Source of the DNA: Alistipes sp.
Lineage (GTDB): Bacteria; Bacteroidota; Bacteroidia; Bacteroidales; Rikenellaceae
NCBI GenBank assembly: GCA_014796635.1
Contig: JAAVIK010000001.1
Coordinates: 557,985 to 563,706 of the forward strand
Length of the DNA stretch: 5,722 nt
Reading direction: 5' to 3'
The translations under genes and the position numbers were made by a program. The first letter of the stretch is position 1. Each line of letters begins with the position of its first letter. Below, in pieces: positions 1 through 5,419 of the stretch. The notes below the pieces were generated by a model that worked only from the letters and a program-made list of their open reading frames with translations, was not told the origin of the DNA and did not search any database.

Positions 1-807
1 ATGCGCCGCGCCTACCACGGTTCGACGCACGGCGCCATGAGCATGATGGGCGCTCCCGAGGGCGAGGAGTGGAAAAACGCGTTCCGGCCCCTGCTGCCCG
101 ATGTGCAGGCGATCGAATTCAACGATTTCGGCGAGCTGCAGCGCATCACCCGCCGCACGGCCTGCGTGCTGGCCGAGCCCGTGCAGGGCGAGGCGGGCGT
201 GCGGCCTCCGCGGCCGGGTTACCTCGAGGCGCTGCGCAGACGCTGCGACGAGGTGGGGGCGCTTCTGATTTTCGACGAGATACAGACCGGCATGGGCCGC
301 ACGGGTTCGATGTTCGCCATGCAGAAATACGGCGTCGTGCCCGATATCGTCTGTCTGGCCAAGGCGTTCGGCGGCGGCATGCCTTTGGGGGCGTTCGTCG
401 CGCGCCGCGAGATCATGGAGACGCTCCAGAGCGATCCTGTGCTGGGACACATAACGACATTCGGCGGTCATCCCGTCTGCTGCGCGGCCGGTCTGGCGGC
501 GCTCAACTACCTGCTGGAAAACCGGGTGGTCGAGGAGGTCGAGCGCAAGGGCGCCCTCTACGAGGAGTTGCTCGCCGATCATCCCGCCGTGCGCCAAATC
601 CGCCGTTCGGGCCTGCTGCTGGCCGTCGAGCTGGGGGCTTCGGAGCCCCTCTACCGCATCATGGAGCTGTTCAAAGAGGCCGGCATTCTGAGCGACTGGT
701 TCCTCTACTGCGATACGGCGTTCCGCATCTCGCCGCCGCTGACTATCTCCGACGACGAGGTGCGCGGCAGTGCCGCCCTCATCCGGGAGTGTCTGGACAA
801 ATTGTAG
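1..807 (+). CDS. Class III PLP-dependent aminotransferase (aspartate aminotransferase family), 5' partial
   Basis: This is the C-terminal 268 residues of a fold-type I, class III aminotransferase, which moves an amino group between an amino donor and a keto acid using pyridoxal phosphate in the cytosol. The ATG at base 1 is almost certainly internal. The frame is open to the edge and begins inside the conserved AYHGSTHG segment (residues 4-11), which in full-length relatives of about 390-400 residues lies roughly 125 residues in. Visible active-site residues are E59 and Q62 (AEPVQGEAG), D92 (FDEIQTG, pairs with the PLP pyridine nitrogen), the Schiff-base lysine K121 (LAKAFGGG), T153 (TTFGGHP, phosphate binding from the partner subunit) and R242 (FRISPPLTIS, substrate carboxylate). 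The family includes ArgD, ornithine and GABA aminotransferases. The sequence resembles a Bacteroidetes group with FRPLLPDV and GHITTFGGHP motifs whose substrate I cannot name. The gene ends with TAG, 9 bases from the convergent nfo gene. Confidence 0.93.
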   Translation: MRRAYHGSTHGAMSMMGAPEGEEWKNAFRPLLPDVQAIEFNDFGELQRITRRTACVLAEPVQGEAGVRPPRPGYLEALRRRCDEVGALLIFDEIQTGMGRTGSMFAMQKYGVVPDIVCLAKAFGGGMPLGAFVARREIMETLQSDPVLGHITTFGGHPVCCAAGLAALNYLLENRVVEEVERKGALYEELLADHPAVRQIRRSGLLLAVELGASEPLYRIMELFKEAGILSDWFLYCDTAFRISPPLTISDDEVRGSAALIRECLDKL

Positions 808-816
808 GCTATTCTT

Positions 817-1662
817 CTATTCTTTCTCGAACGCTTTGAGCGCGGCGATTTCCGCGGCCCAGCGGCTCTCGTCGGGCGTTTCGAGAATCAGCGGCATCCC
901 CTCGAAGCGGCTGTCGCGGGCGATGTAGCGGAAGCACTCCCAGCCTATTTCCCCGTCGCCCAGAGGGGCATGGCGGTCGACGCGGCTGCCGAGCGGTTTC
1001 ATCGCATCGTTGAGGTGCAGGCCCCGCAGGTACTGCATCCCCACCACGCGGTCGAATTCGGCGAACGTGGCCTCGCAGGCCGCCGCCGTGCGCAGGTCGT
1101 AGCCGGCCGCAAAGGCGTGGCACGTGTCGATGCAGCAGCCCACGCGCGACTTGTCTTCCACCCGTTCGATGATGTAGGCGATCTGCTCGAAGCGGAACCC
1201 GAGGTTGGAGCCCTGTCCCGCCGTGTTCTCGATGACGGCCGTCACTCCGTGCGTGCGGTCCAGCGCCCGGTTGATCGATTCGGCGATGCGGCCGAGGCTC
1301 TCCGCCTCGCCGATCTGCCGGAGGTGGCTCCCCGGGTGGAAGTTCAGCCGGTCGAGCCCCAGCTGCTGGCAGCGGAGCATCTCCTCGTCGAACGCCGCGC
1401 GCGATTTTTCGAGCCCCTCGGCTTCGGGGTGGCCCAGATTGATCAGATAGGAATCGTGGGGCAGGATCTGCGCTGCCGCGTAGCCGCCGCTCTCGCAGGC
1501 GCGGCGGAAGTCGTCGATCTCCGCCCGGCTCAGCGGTTTGGCCGTCCACTGGCGCTGGTTCTTGGTGAAAAGGGCCAGCCCCTCGGCTCCGATGGCGCGG
1601 GCATTGGCCGGGGCGTTCTGCAGCCCGCCCGAGGCGCTCACATGTGCTCCGAAATACTTCAT
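817..1662 (-). CDS. nfo: Endonuclease IV (deoxyribonuclease IV, AP endonuclease)
   Basis: This complete 281-residue protein belongs to the AP endonuclease family 2 TIM barrels. The enzyme cleaves DNA 5' to abasic sites and removes blocked 3' ends during base excision repair, using a three-zinc centre. All nine metal ligands known from E. coli Nfo are present at the same residue numbers: H69, H109 (NFHPGSH), E145 (VIENTAGQG), D179 and H182 (IDTCHAF), H216 (LHLND), D229 and H231 (DRHAPLG) and E261 (LILETPD). The N-terminal GAHVSASGG is the classic family start. The ATG at 1662 is fixed because the next in-frame ATG is at residue 95 and would remove the first barrel strands. The length matches the family. 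A consensus Bacteroidetes -7 element lies only 4 bases before the start codon. The gene is divergent from the envelope operon and convergent with the aminotransferase. The identification is secure. Confidence 0.98.
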   Translation of the reverse strand: MKYFGAHVSASGGLQNAPANARAIGAEGLALFTKNQRQWTAKPLSRAEIDDFRRACESGGYAAAQILPHDSYLINLGHPEAEGLEKSRAAFDEEMLRCQQLGLDRLNFHPGSHLRQIGEAESLGRIAESINRALDRTHGVTAVIENTAGQGSNLGFRFEQIAYIIERVEDKSRVGCCIDTCHAFAAGYDLRTAAACEATFAEFDRVVGMQYLRGLHLNDAMKPLGSRVDRHAPLGDGEIGWECFRYIARDSRFEGMPLILETPDESRWAAEIAALKAFEKE

Positions 1663-1666
1663 ATTG

Positions 1667-1674
1667 CAAAGTTA
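1667..1674 (-). promoter_or_regulatory. Putative Bacteroidetes -7 promoter element for nfo (TAACTTTG)
   Basis: Read on the minus strand, the bases are TAACTTTGC, an exact match to the Bacteroidetes primary-sigma -7 consensus TAnnTTTG(C). Only four bases (CAAT) separate it from the nfo ATG, so the expected transcription start falls at or beside the initiator codon. I see no convincing TTG-type -33 element about 20 bases upstream, because that position coincides with the -7 element of the opposite promoter. The element is direct sequence observation; promoter function is inferred from consensus and position. Confidence 0.6.
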
Positions 1675-1695
1675 CGGATTCTCTGAATAATTTCA

Positions 1696-1703
1696 TACCT
1701 TTG
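1696..1703 (+). promoter_or_regulatory. Putative Bacteroidetes -7 promoter element for the DUF3078/S41 operon (TACCTTTG)
   Basis: TACCTTTGC matches the Bacteroidetes -7 consensus TAnnTTTG(C). A start a few bases downstream would give a leader of about 20 bases before the ATG at 1729. That leader is AT-rich (ATTCCATTTTTCGCG) and has no Shine-Dalgarno motif, as is usual in this phylum. The -33 position holds only TTAC (1672-1675), a weak match to TTG. This element and the minus-strand one are arms of an inverted repeat, TGCAAAG at 1665-1671 and CTTTGCA at 1699-1705. Confidence 0.7.
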
Positions 1704-1728
1704 CATCGAAATTCCATTTTTCGCGATT

Positions 1729-2910
1729 ATGAAGTTCCGTTCGCTGTTCTTTCTCCTGCCGGCGCTCGCTGCGGCATCTTCCGCTTCGGCCCAGTTCTCC
1801 ATCGACGAGGTCGAGGCCCGGCAGGAAAGCACCATTTTCCAAAGTCCCGTCAAGGCCACTCCGGTCGATTTCGATTATTTCAACAAGGCCCGCTACCGCG
1901 CCGAGCGCGCCGCCGTACGCCGGGAGCGCAATACGCTCGAGCTGGGCGGCGGACTGCAGGGCGCCCTCACCTCGTACAACGATTCGTGGATCAAGGTCTC
2001 GGGCGGTGACAACTCCATCGCCTTGATGGCCAACCTCTTTCTGAACCACACTTTCACCAAGAACCTCTTTTCGGTCGAGACCAAGTTCATCGCCAAGTTC
2101 GGCTACAACCGCATGAAGGTCGAGACCGCCAACGACGATGGCACCACTTCGAGCGACGGGGTCTGGTTCAAGAACCAGGACGAGTTCGACCTGTCGGTGG
2201 CTCCGTCGTTCAAGATGTCCAAAAACTGGTCCTACGGTGCGATCTTCAAGTTCCGCAGCCAGTTCGCCCACGGTTACCTCTCGCGTACGCAGCAGACCGA
2301 GATCGAGCGCAAAAGTTCGTTCATGGCGCCCGGTTACCTCGATATCTCGCTGGGTATCACCTATAAGTGCCCCAAGGAGAAGTTCCCCATCGTCGTCAAC
2401 ATCTCGCCCGTCGCCCTCAGCGCCGTCTTCGTGGAGAGCGCCCAGATCCGCGAGAACGTCTGGGACAAGAAGCCCGGCTGGCAGACCTACGGTCTGGCCG
2501 GACCCGACAAAACGTCCAAGTACGAGGGCGGTTCTTCGGTGCAGATCGACTTCGACCGCACCTTCGGCAACAAAGGCATCCTGCGCTACCGCACGTCGAT
2601 CTTCTCGTTCTACGGTTGGATCACCGACATCGGGCAGAAGAACAAGATTTCCAAATACTCCGATTACCTGCGGGCGCTCGAGGCTTGGAACGATGCGGAC
2701 AATCCCGCCGTGGGCCACGAGCTCGCCGACAAGCCCAATCTGCCGATCCATCCTACCGTCCGCTGGACCAACACCATCGATATCAAGGCCACGAAATACC
2801 TCTCCACGACGCTCAACTTCGAGCTTTATTACAATCGGGCACAGAATGTGGACGTGCAGACCAAGACGCTGCTGAGCGTCGGACTGGCTTATACTTTCAA
2901 GAATAAGTAA
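1729..2910 (+). CDS. DUF3078-like secreted envelope protein, probable outer-membrane beta-barrel
   Basis: This complete 393-residue protein has a clear Sec signal peptide: a basic KFR start, a hydrophobic core at residues 5-16, and an ASA-Q signal peptidase I site after A21. The mature protein is rich in alternating polar/aromatic strands. Examples are LGGGLQGALTSYNDSWIKVSGG (about residues 71-92), NSIALMANLFLNHTF, FSVETKFIAKFGYNRM, and the final LLSVGLAYTFKNK. The 'W.k.GG...s...n' block followed by short aromatic strands, and the overall size, resemble the Bacteroidetes DUF3078 family; that assignment is from memory of the family. An outer-membrane barrel is inferred from the strand pattern and the aromatic YTF near the C-terminus. 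There is no lipobox cysteine. Its stop codon overlaps the start of the S41 peptidase gene by one base (TAATG), so the two are probably co-translated. The biochemical role is unknown. Confidence 0.85.
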   Translation: MKFRSLFFLLPALAAASSASAQFSIDEVEARQESTIFQSPVKATPVDFDYFNKARYRAERAAVRRERNTLELGGGLQGALTSYNDSWIKVSGGDNSIALMANLFLNHTFTKNLFSVETKFIAKFGYNRMKVETANDDGTTSSDGVWFKNQDEFDLSVAPSFKMSKNWSYGAIFKFRSQFAHGYLSRTQQTEIERKSSFMAPGYLDISLGITYKCPKEKFPIVVNISPVALSAVFVESAQIRENVWDKKPGWQTYGLAGPDKTSKYEGGSSVQIDFDRTFGNKGILRYRTSIFSFYGWITDIGQKNKISKYSDYLRALEAWNDADNPAVGHELADKPNLPIHPTVRWTNTIDIKATKYLSTTLNFELYYNRAQNVDVQTKTLLSVGLAYTFKNK

Positions 2911-4535
2911 TGTACAGAAATTCCATACGTACCGTCGTCTTCCCCTTGGTGCTCGCCGCCGGGGTCGCCGCAGGCGTGGCGCTGGGGTTCTACGTCGGGC
3001 GCAATTCGGGATTGCCGCACATCTTCCGGCCGCAGGAGAAGTACGACGACAAGCTCACGCAGACCCTCTCGCTCATCGAGAATCGCTACGTCGATCCTAT
3101 CGGGTTGGATTCGCTCGCCGAGCGCGCCGTGCCGCTGCTCGTCGCCGAGCTCGACCCCCATTCGGTCTATATCCCCGCCAGCGAGATGGAGGCCATGAAC
3201 GAATCGCTCGAGGGCGAGTTCGACGGCATCGGCGTGGTCTTCAACATGGCTACCGATACGGTCATCGTCCTCAACGTCATTCCGCAGGGCCCCAGCGACA
3301 AGGTCGGCGTGCGGGCCGGCGACCGCATCATCGAGATCGACGATTCGCTGGTGGCCGGGCGCAAGATTCCGCAGAACCGCATCGTCAGGCTCCTGCGCGG
3401 GCCGCGCGGCACCACCGTCCGGTTGGGATTGGAGCGGCAGCGCATCCCCGAGCTCGTGCACGTCGAGGTGGTGCGGGGCGCCATTCCTATCAAGAGCGTC
3501 GAGTCGGCTTTCCGCATCGGCGAGAGGGTGGGTTATATCAAGCTCGGGCAGTTCGCCCGGACCACTGCGCTCGAGATGCGCCGCGCGCTGGCCATGCTGC
3601 GGGCCGAGGGATGCGACCGGTTGATTTTCGACCTGCGCGGCAATGCCGGCGGCTTCCTCGACCAGGCGATCGCCGTCGCCAACGAGTTCCTCCGCAAGGG
3701 GCAGCTGATCGTCTATACCGAGGACCGCAACAAGAAGCAGTTGCGCGAATACGCCGACGGCACCGGCACGGCCCAGGATATGGAGGTGGCGGTGCTCATC
3801 GACGAGGGGAGCGCTTCGTCGAGCGAGATTCTCGCCGGGGCGCTGCAGGACAACGACCGCGGCACCATCATCGGCCGTCGTTCGTTCGGCAAAGGCCTTG
3901 TGCAGCAGCAGATTCCCTATGCCGACGGCTCGGCCCTGCGGTTGACTACGGCGCGTTATTATACGCCTACGGGCCGTTCGATCCAGAAGCCCTATACCAT
4001 CGGCCGCGACGAGAGTTACGACGAGGAGCTCTGGAACCGTTACCGCCGCAACGAGTTCTTCTCGGCCGACAGCATCCGGTTCGCCGATTCGCTGCGTTTC
4101 ACCACGCCCGGCGGCAAGACCGTCTACGGCGGGGGCGGCATCATGCCCGACCTCTTCATTCCGGCCGATACGACCGACGTCACCGACTATTTCATGGAGG
4201 TGGTCGGCCGCAATATCCTCTACCGCTACACCATCGAATACGCCGACCGGCATCGCGAGGCGCTCGACACCATCCGTACCGTGGAGCAGCTCGGCGCCTT
4301 TTTCGACCGCGACCGGACGTTGGTCAACAGCTTCGTCCGCTATGCCGCCAATAAGGGCGTGGCGCCCCGCTACACCCAGATCGCCCGTTCGCGGCGACTG
4401 CTCGAGGCGCAGCTGAGGGGCTATATCGGCCGCAATACCAAACTCGAAGACACGGGTTTCTACGCCAGCATCTACCCCGTCGACAAGGTGATCGTGCAGG
4501 CCCTCGAAATCCTCAACAACAACCCGGACAAATGA
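2910..4535 (+). CDS. S41 family C-terminal processing peptidase (CtpA/Prc type) with PDZ domain
   Basis: This 541-residue serine peptidase is expected to be anchored in the inner membrane and act in the periplasm, cutting proteins at or near their C-termini for envelope maturation or quality control. Residues 9-29 form a hydrophobic N-terminal segment, probably an uncleaved signal anchor. A helical region with LDPHS (81-85) follows, then a PDZ domain at about 103-190, including FDGIGVVF and the GVRAGDRIIEIDD stretch. The S41 core spans about 195-360. By alignment with E. coli Prc (S430, D441, K455) the catalytic residues are S303 in GSASSSEI, D314 in LQDND and K328 in SFGKGLVQ. The spacings of 11 and 25 residues are identical to Prc. 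The core ends with the usual RYYTPTGRSIQKPY. A mainly helical C-terminal region of about 120 residues (420-541) is typical of Bacteroidetes members. The ATG overlaps the preceding TAA by one base, and the TGA overlaps the next ATG by four bases. Which Ctp subgroup it belongs to is not settled. Confidence 0.96.
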   Translation: MYRNSIRTVVFPLVLAAGVAAGVALGFYVGRNSGLPHIFRPQEKYDDKLTQTLSLIENRYVDPIGLDSLAERAVPLLVAELDPHSVYIPASEMEAMNESLEGEFDGIGVVFNMATDTVIVLNVIPQGPSDKVGVRAGDRIIEIDDSLVAGRKIPQNRIVRLLRGPRGTTVRLGLERQRIPELVHVEVVRGAIPIKSVESAFRIGERVGYIKLGQFARTTALEMRRALAMLRAEGCDRLIFDLRGNAGGFLDQAIAVANEFLRKGQLIVYTEDRNKKQLREYADGTGTAQDMEVAVLIDEGSASSSEILAGALQDNDRGTIIGRRSFGKGLVQQQIPYADGSALRLTTARYYTPTGRSIQKPYTIGRDESYDEELWNRYRRNEFFSADSIRFADSLRFTTPGGKTVYGGGGIMPDLFIPADTTDVTDYFMEVVGRNILYRYTIEYADRHREALDTIRTVEQLGAFFDRDRTLVNSFVRYAANKGVAPRYTQIARSRRLLEAQLRGYIGRNTKLEDTGFYASIYPVDKVIVQALEILNNNPDK

Positions 4536-4828
4536 TCAAGAAACTCATCGGAATCTTCTTTTCGGCGGCCGTCATCGCGACGATCGTCTTCACGGTCCTC
4601 GGCTCCGGCCGTTATCGTTCGATCATCGGACAGACGGATTTCGCGTGGCCGTCGTTCTCCCGGTCGGAGACCGCTTCCGCTGCGGAGCTTGAGCCGACGG
4701 AGAGCCGCGACGCACAGCCCGCTCCTGCCGCCGCTTCCGCTGCGGACGACGAGGAGACCGTCCCCGATTACATGGAGAGTGCCGACGAGGAGCTTCCCTC
4801 CGACCTCTTCGCCAACGACGATTATTGA
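4532..4828 (+). CDS. Small single-pass membrane protein with acidic, low-complexity tail, function unknown
   Basis: I do not recognise this 98-residue protein. Its start is ATGA-overlapped with the S41 stop codon, which strongly supports real, coupled translation. Residues 2-4 are IKK, followed by one hydrophobic helix at about 5-24 and then GRYR. A single anchor with the N-terminus inside and about 70 residues in the periplasm is plausible, but the GRYR basic patch leaves the opposite topology possible. The tail is disordered in character: Ser/Ala/Pro-rich between 41 and 71, then strongly acidic, with 16 Asp/Glu and only one basic residue from position 51 to the end, finishing in FANDDY. There is no cysteine and no lipobox. 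Codon use matches its neighbours. Its position right behind a PDZ protease suggests a partner, adaptor or substrate, but nothing in the sequence proves this. Confidence 0.8.
   Translation: MIKKLIGIFFSAAVIATIVFTVLGSGRYRSIIGQTDFAWPSFSRSETASAAELEPTESRDAQPAPAAASAADDEETVPDYMESADEELPSDLFANDDY
4671..4686 (+). repeat. 16-bp direct repeat, copy 1
   Basis: CCGCTTCCGCTGCGGA occurs here and again at 4731-4746, exactly 60 bases (20 codons) apart and in the same reading frame. Both copies encode the ASAA core of the small membrane protein's tail. Each copy contains TCCGC-T-GCGGA, a perfect 5-bp inverted repeat around one base. Confidence 0.85.
4731..4746 (+). repeat. 16-bp direct repeat, copy 2
   Basis: This is the second exact copy of the 16-mer at 4671-4686. 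Identity stops at both ends (a versus g before, g versus c after), so the unit is short. It may be a remnant of a 60-bp in-frame duplication whose remaining bases have diverged, or simple codon-level convergence in an Ala/Ser-rich tail. Confidence 0.85.
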
Positions 4829-4873
4829 TCGTCTCCGTCTCTCTCCCGCGCCGCAGGTTCTGCAGCACCCCGC

Positions 4874-5419
4874 TTATTCCCTCAGCAGCGCTTCGTAGAG
4901 GTCGGCCAGCCGGCGGCGCAGATGCTCGACTGCATAGTGTTTGCGCGACAGAAGCGTCGCGATCGGAATCCCCGTATCTTCGGCCAGTTCGCGGAAAGCG
5001 AACCCCTCCATTTCGGTCAGATAGAAAATATCGCGCTGGGGCGCCGGCAGTTCGTCGAGCGCCTTTTCCACCTCCTCCCACACCATCGCCCGCATGAACT
5101 CCATCTCCGGCGAGTCGTCTTCGTCGGCCAGCAGGGCCGTGATTTCGCTTACCATGCCTTTTTCGTCGTCTGCTTCGGGCAGCGGCATCTCGCGGCGTTT
5201 GCGTCCGTGGTCGATGATGCGGTTGCGCGCCGTCCGGAAAAGCCATGCCGCCACCTGCGACACCGGATTCAGCGCGTCGGTCTCCACGAAGCGCAGGAAT
5301 ACTTCCTGCAGAATATCTTCGGCTTCGTCGCGCGTGGGTACGCGTCGGGCGATGAAGGCACCTATCCGACGGCGGTATTTCTCGAAAACTTCGGCTGGGT
5401 TATTCCTCGCGGGCGTCAT
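4874..5419 (-). CDS. RNA polymerase sigma-70 factor, ECF subfamily
   Basis: This 181-residue ECF sigma factor has both standard domains. Sigma region 2 covers about residues 10-76. It includes DEAEDILQEVFLRF (31-44, core binding and region 2.2) and AAWLFRTARNRIIDHGRKR (57-75, regions 2.3-2.4, -10 recognition). An acidic linker spans about 78-114. Sigma region 4 covers about 115-172, with LDELPAPQRDIFYLTEMEG followed by the helix-turn-helix FRELAEDTGIPIATLLSRKHYAVEHLRRRL (about 142-171). The ATG at 5419 was chosen because upstream in-frame codons (to 5617) give a basic, Thr-rich sequence unlike any sigma factor and are the shadow of the upstream gene. MTPARNNPAEVFEKY gives a normal N-terminus. 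The start lies inside the last 20 bases of the small membrane protein gene, so the two are coupled. No Shine-Dalgarno motif is evident; an A7 run precedes the start. No FecR-type anti-sigma gene is visible. The regulon is unknown. Confidence 0.96.
   Translation of the reverse strand: MTPARNNPAEVFEKYRRRIGAFIARRVPTRDEAEDILQEVFLRFVETDALNPVSQVAAWLFRTARNRIIDHGRKRREMPLPEADDEKGMVSEITALLADEDDSPEMEFMRAMVWEEVEKALDELPAPQRDIFYLTEMEGFAFRELAEDTGIPIATLLSRKHYAVEHLRRRLADLYEALLRE

Noticed and set aside
1..3. ATG at base 1 as a genuine start of the aminotransferase
   Set aside because: It lies next to the conserved AYHGSTHG motif, which is well inside the protein in this family, so the true start is upstream of the window.
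808..816. Possible bidirectional terminator between the aminotransferase and nfo
   Set aside because: The gap is nine bases with no inverted repeat in or around it. The nearby T-rich bases are nfo's Glu/Lys codons read on the other strand.
970..1686. 238-codon plus-strand open frame opposite nfo
   Set aside because: nfo has all nine metal ligands in the other strand and frame. This frame has only biased, low-information sequence.
1693..2751. 352-codon open frame antisense to the DUF3078-like gene
   Set aside because: It is a shadow frame caused by high third-position GC. It has no recognisable domain and would run across the divergent promoter.
1708..2926. 10-bp repeat GAAATTCCAT at 1708-1717 and 2917-2926, near the starts of two genes
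   Set aside because: Several exact 10-mer pairs are expected by chance in a window this size. The positions relative to the start codons differ (leader versus inside the coding region).
2889..4253. 454-codon open frame antisense to the S41 peptidase
   Set aside because: It lies wholly opposite a gene with intact catalytic motifs. Its composition (Val/Asp/Gly/Leu-rich, no domain) is the usual mirror of GC-rich codon bias.
4829..4873. Possible terminator between the convergent small-protein and sigma genes (GCAG-GTT-CTGC at 4853-4863)
   Set aside because: The stem is only four pairs and there is no T-run on either strand. It is too weak to call an intrinsic terminator.
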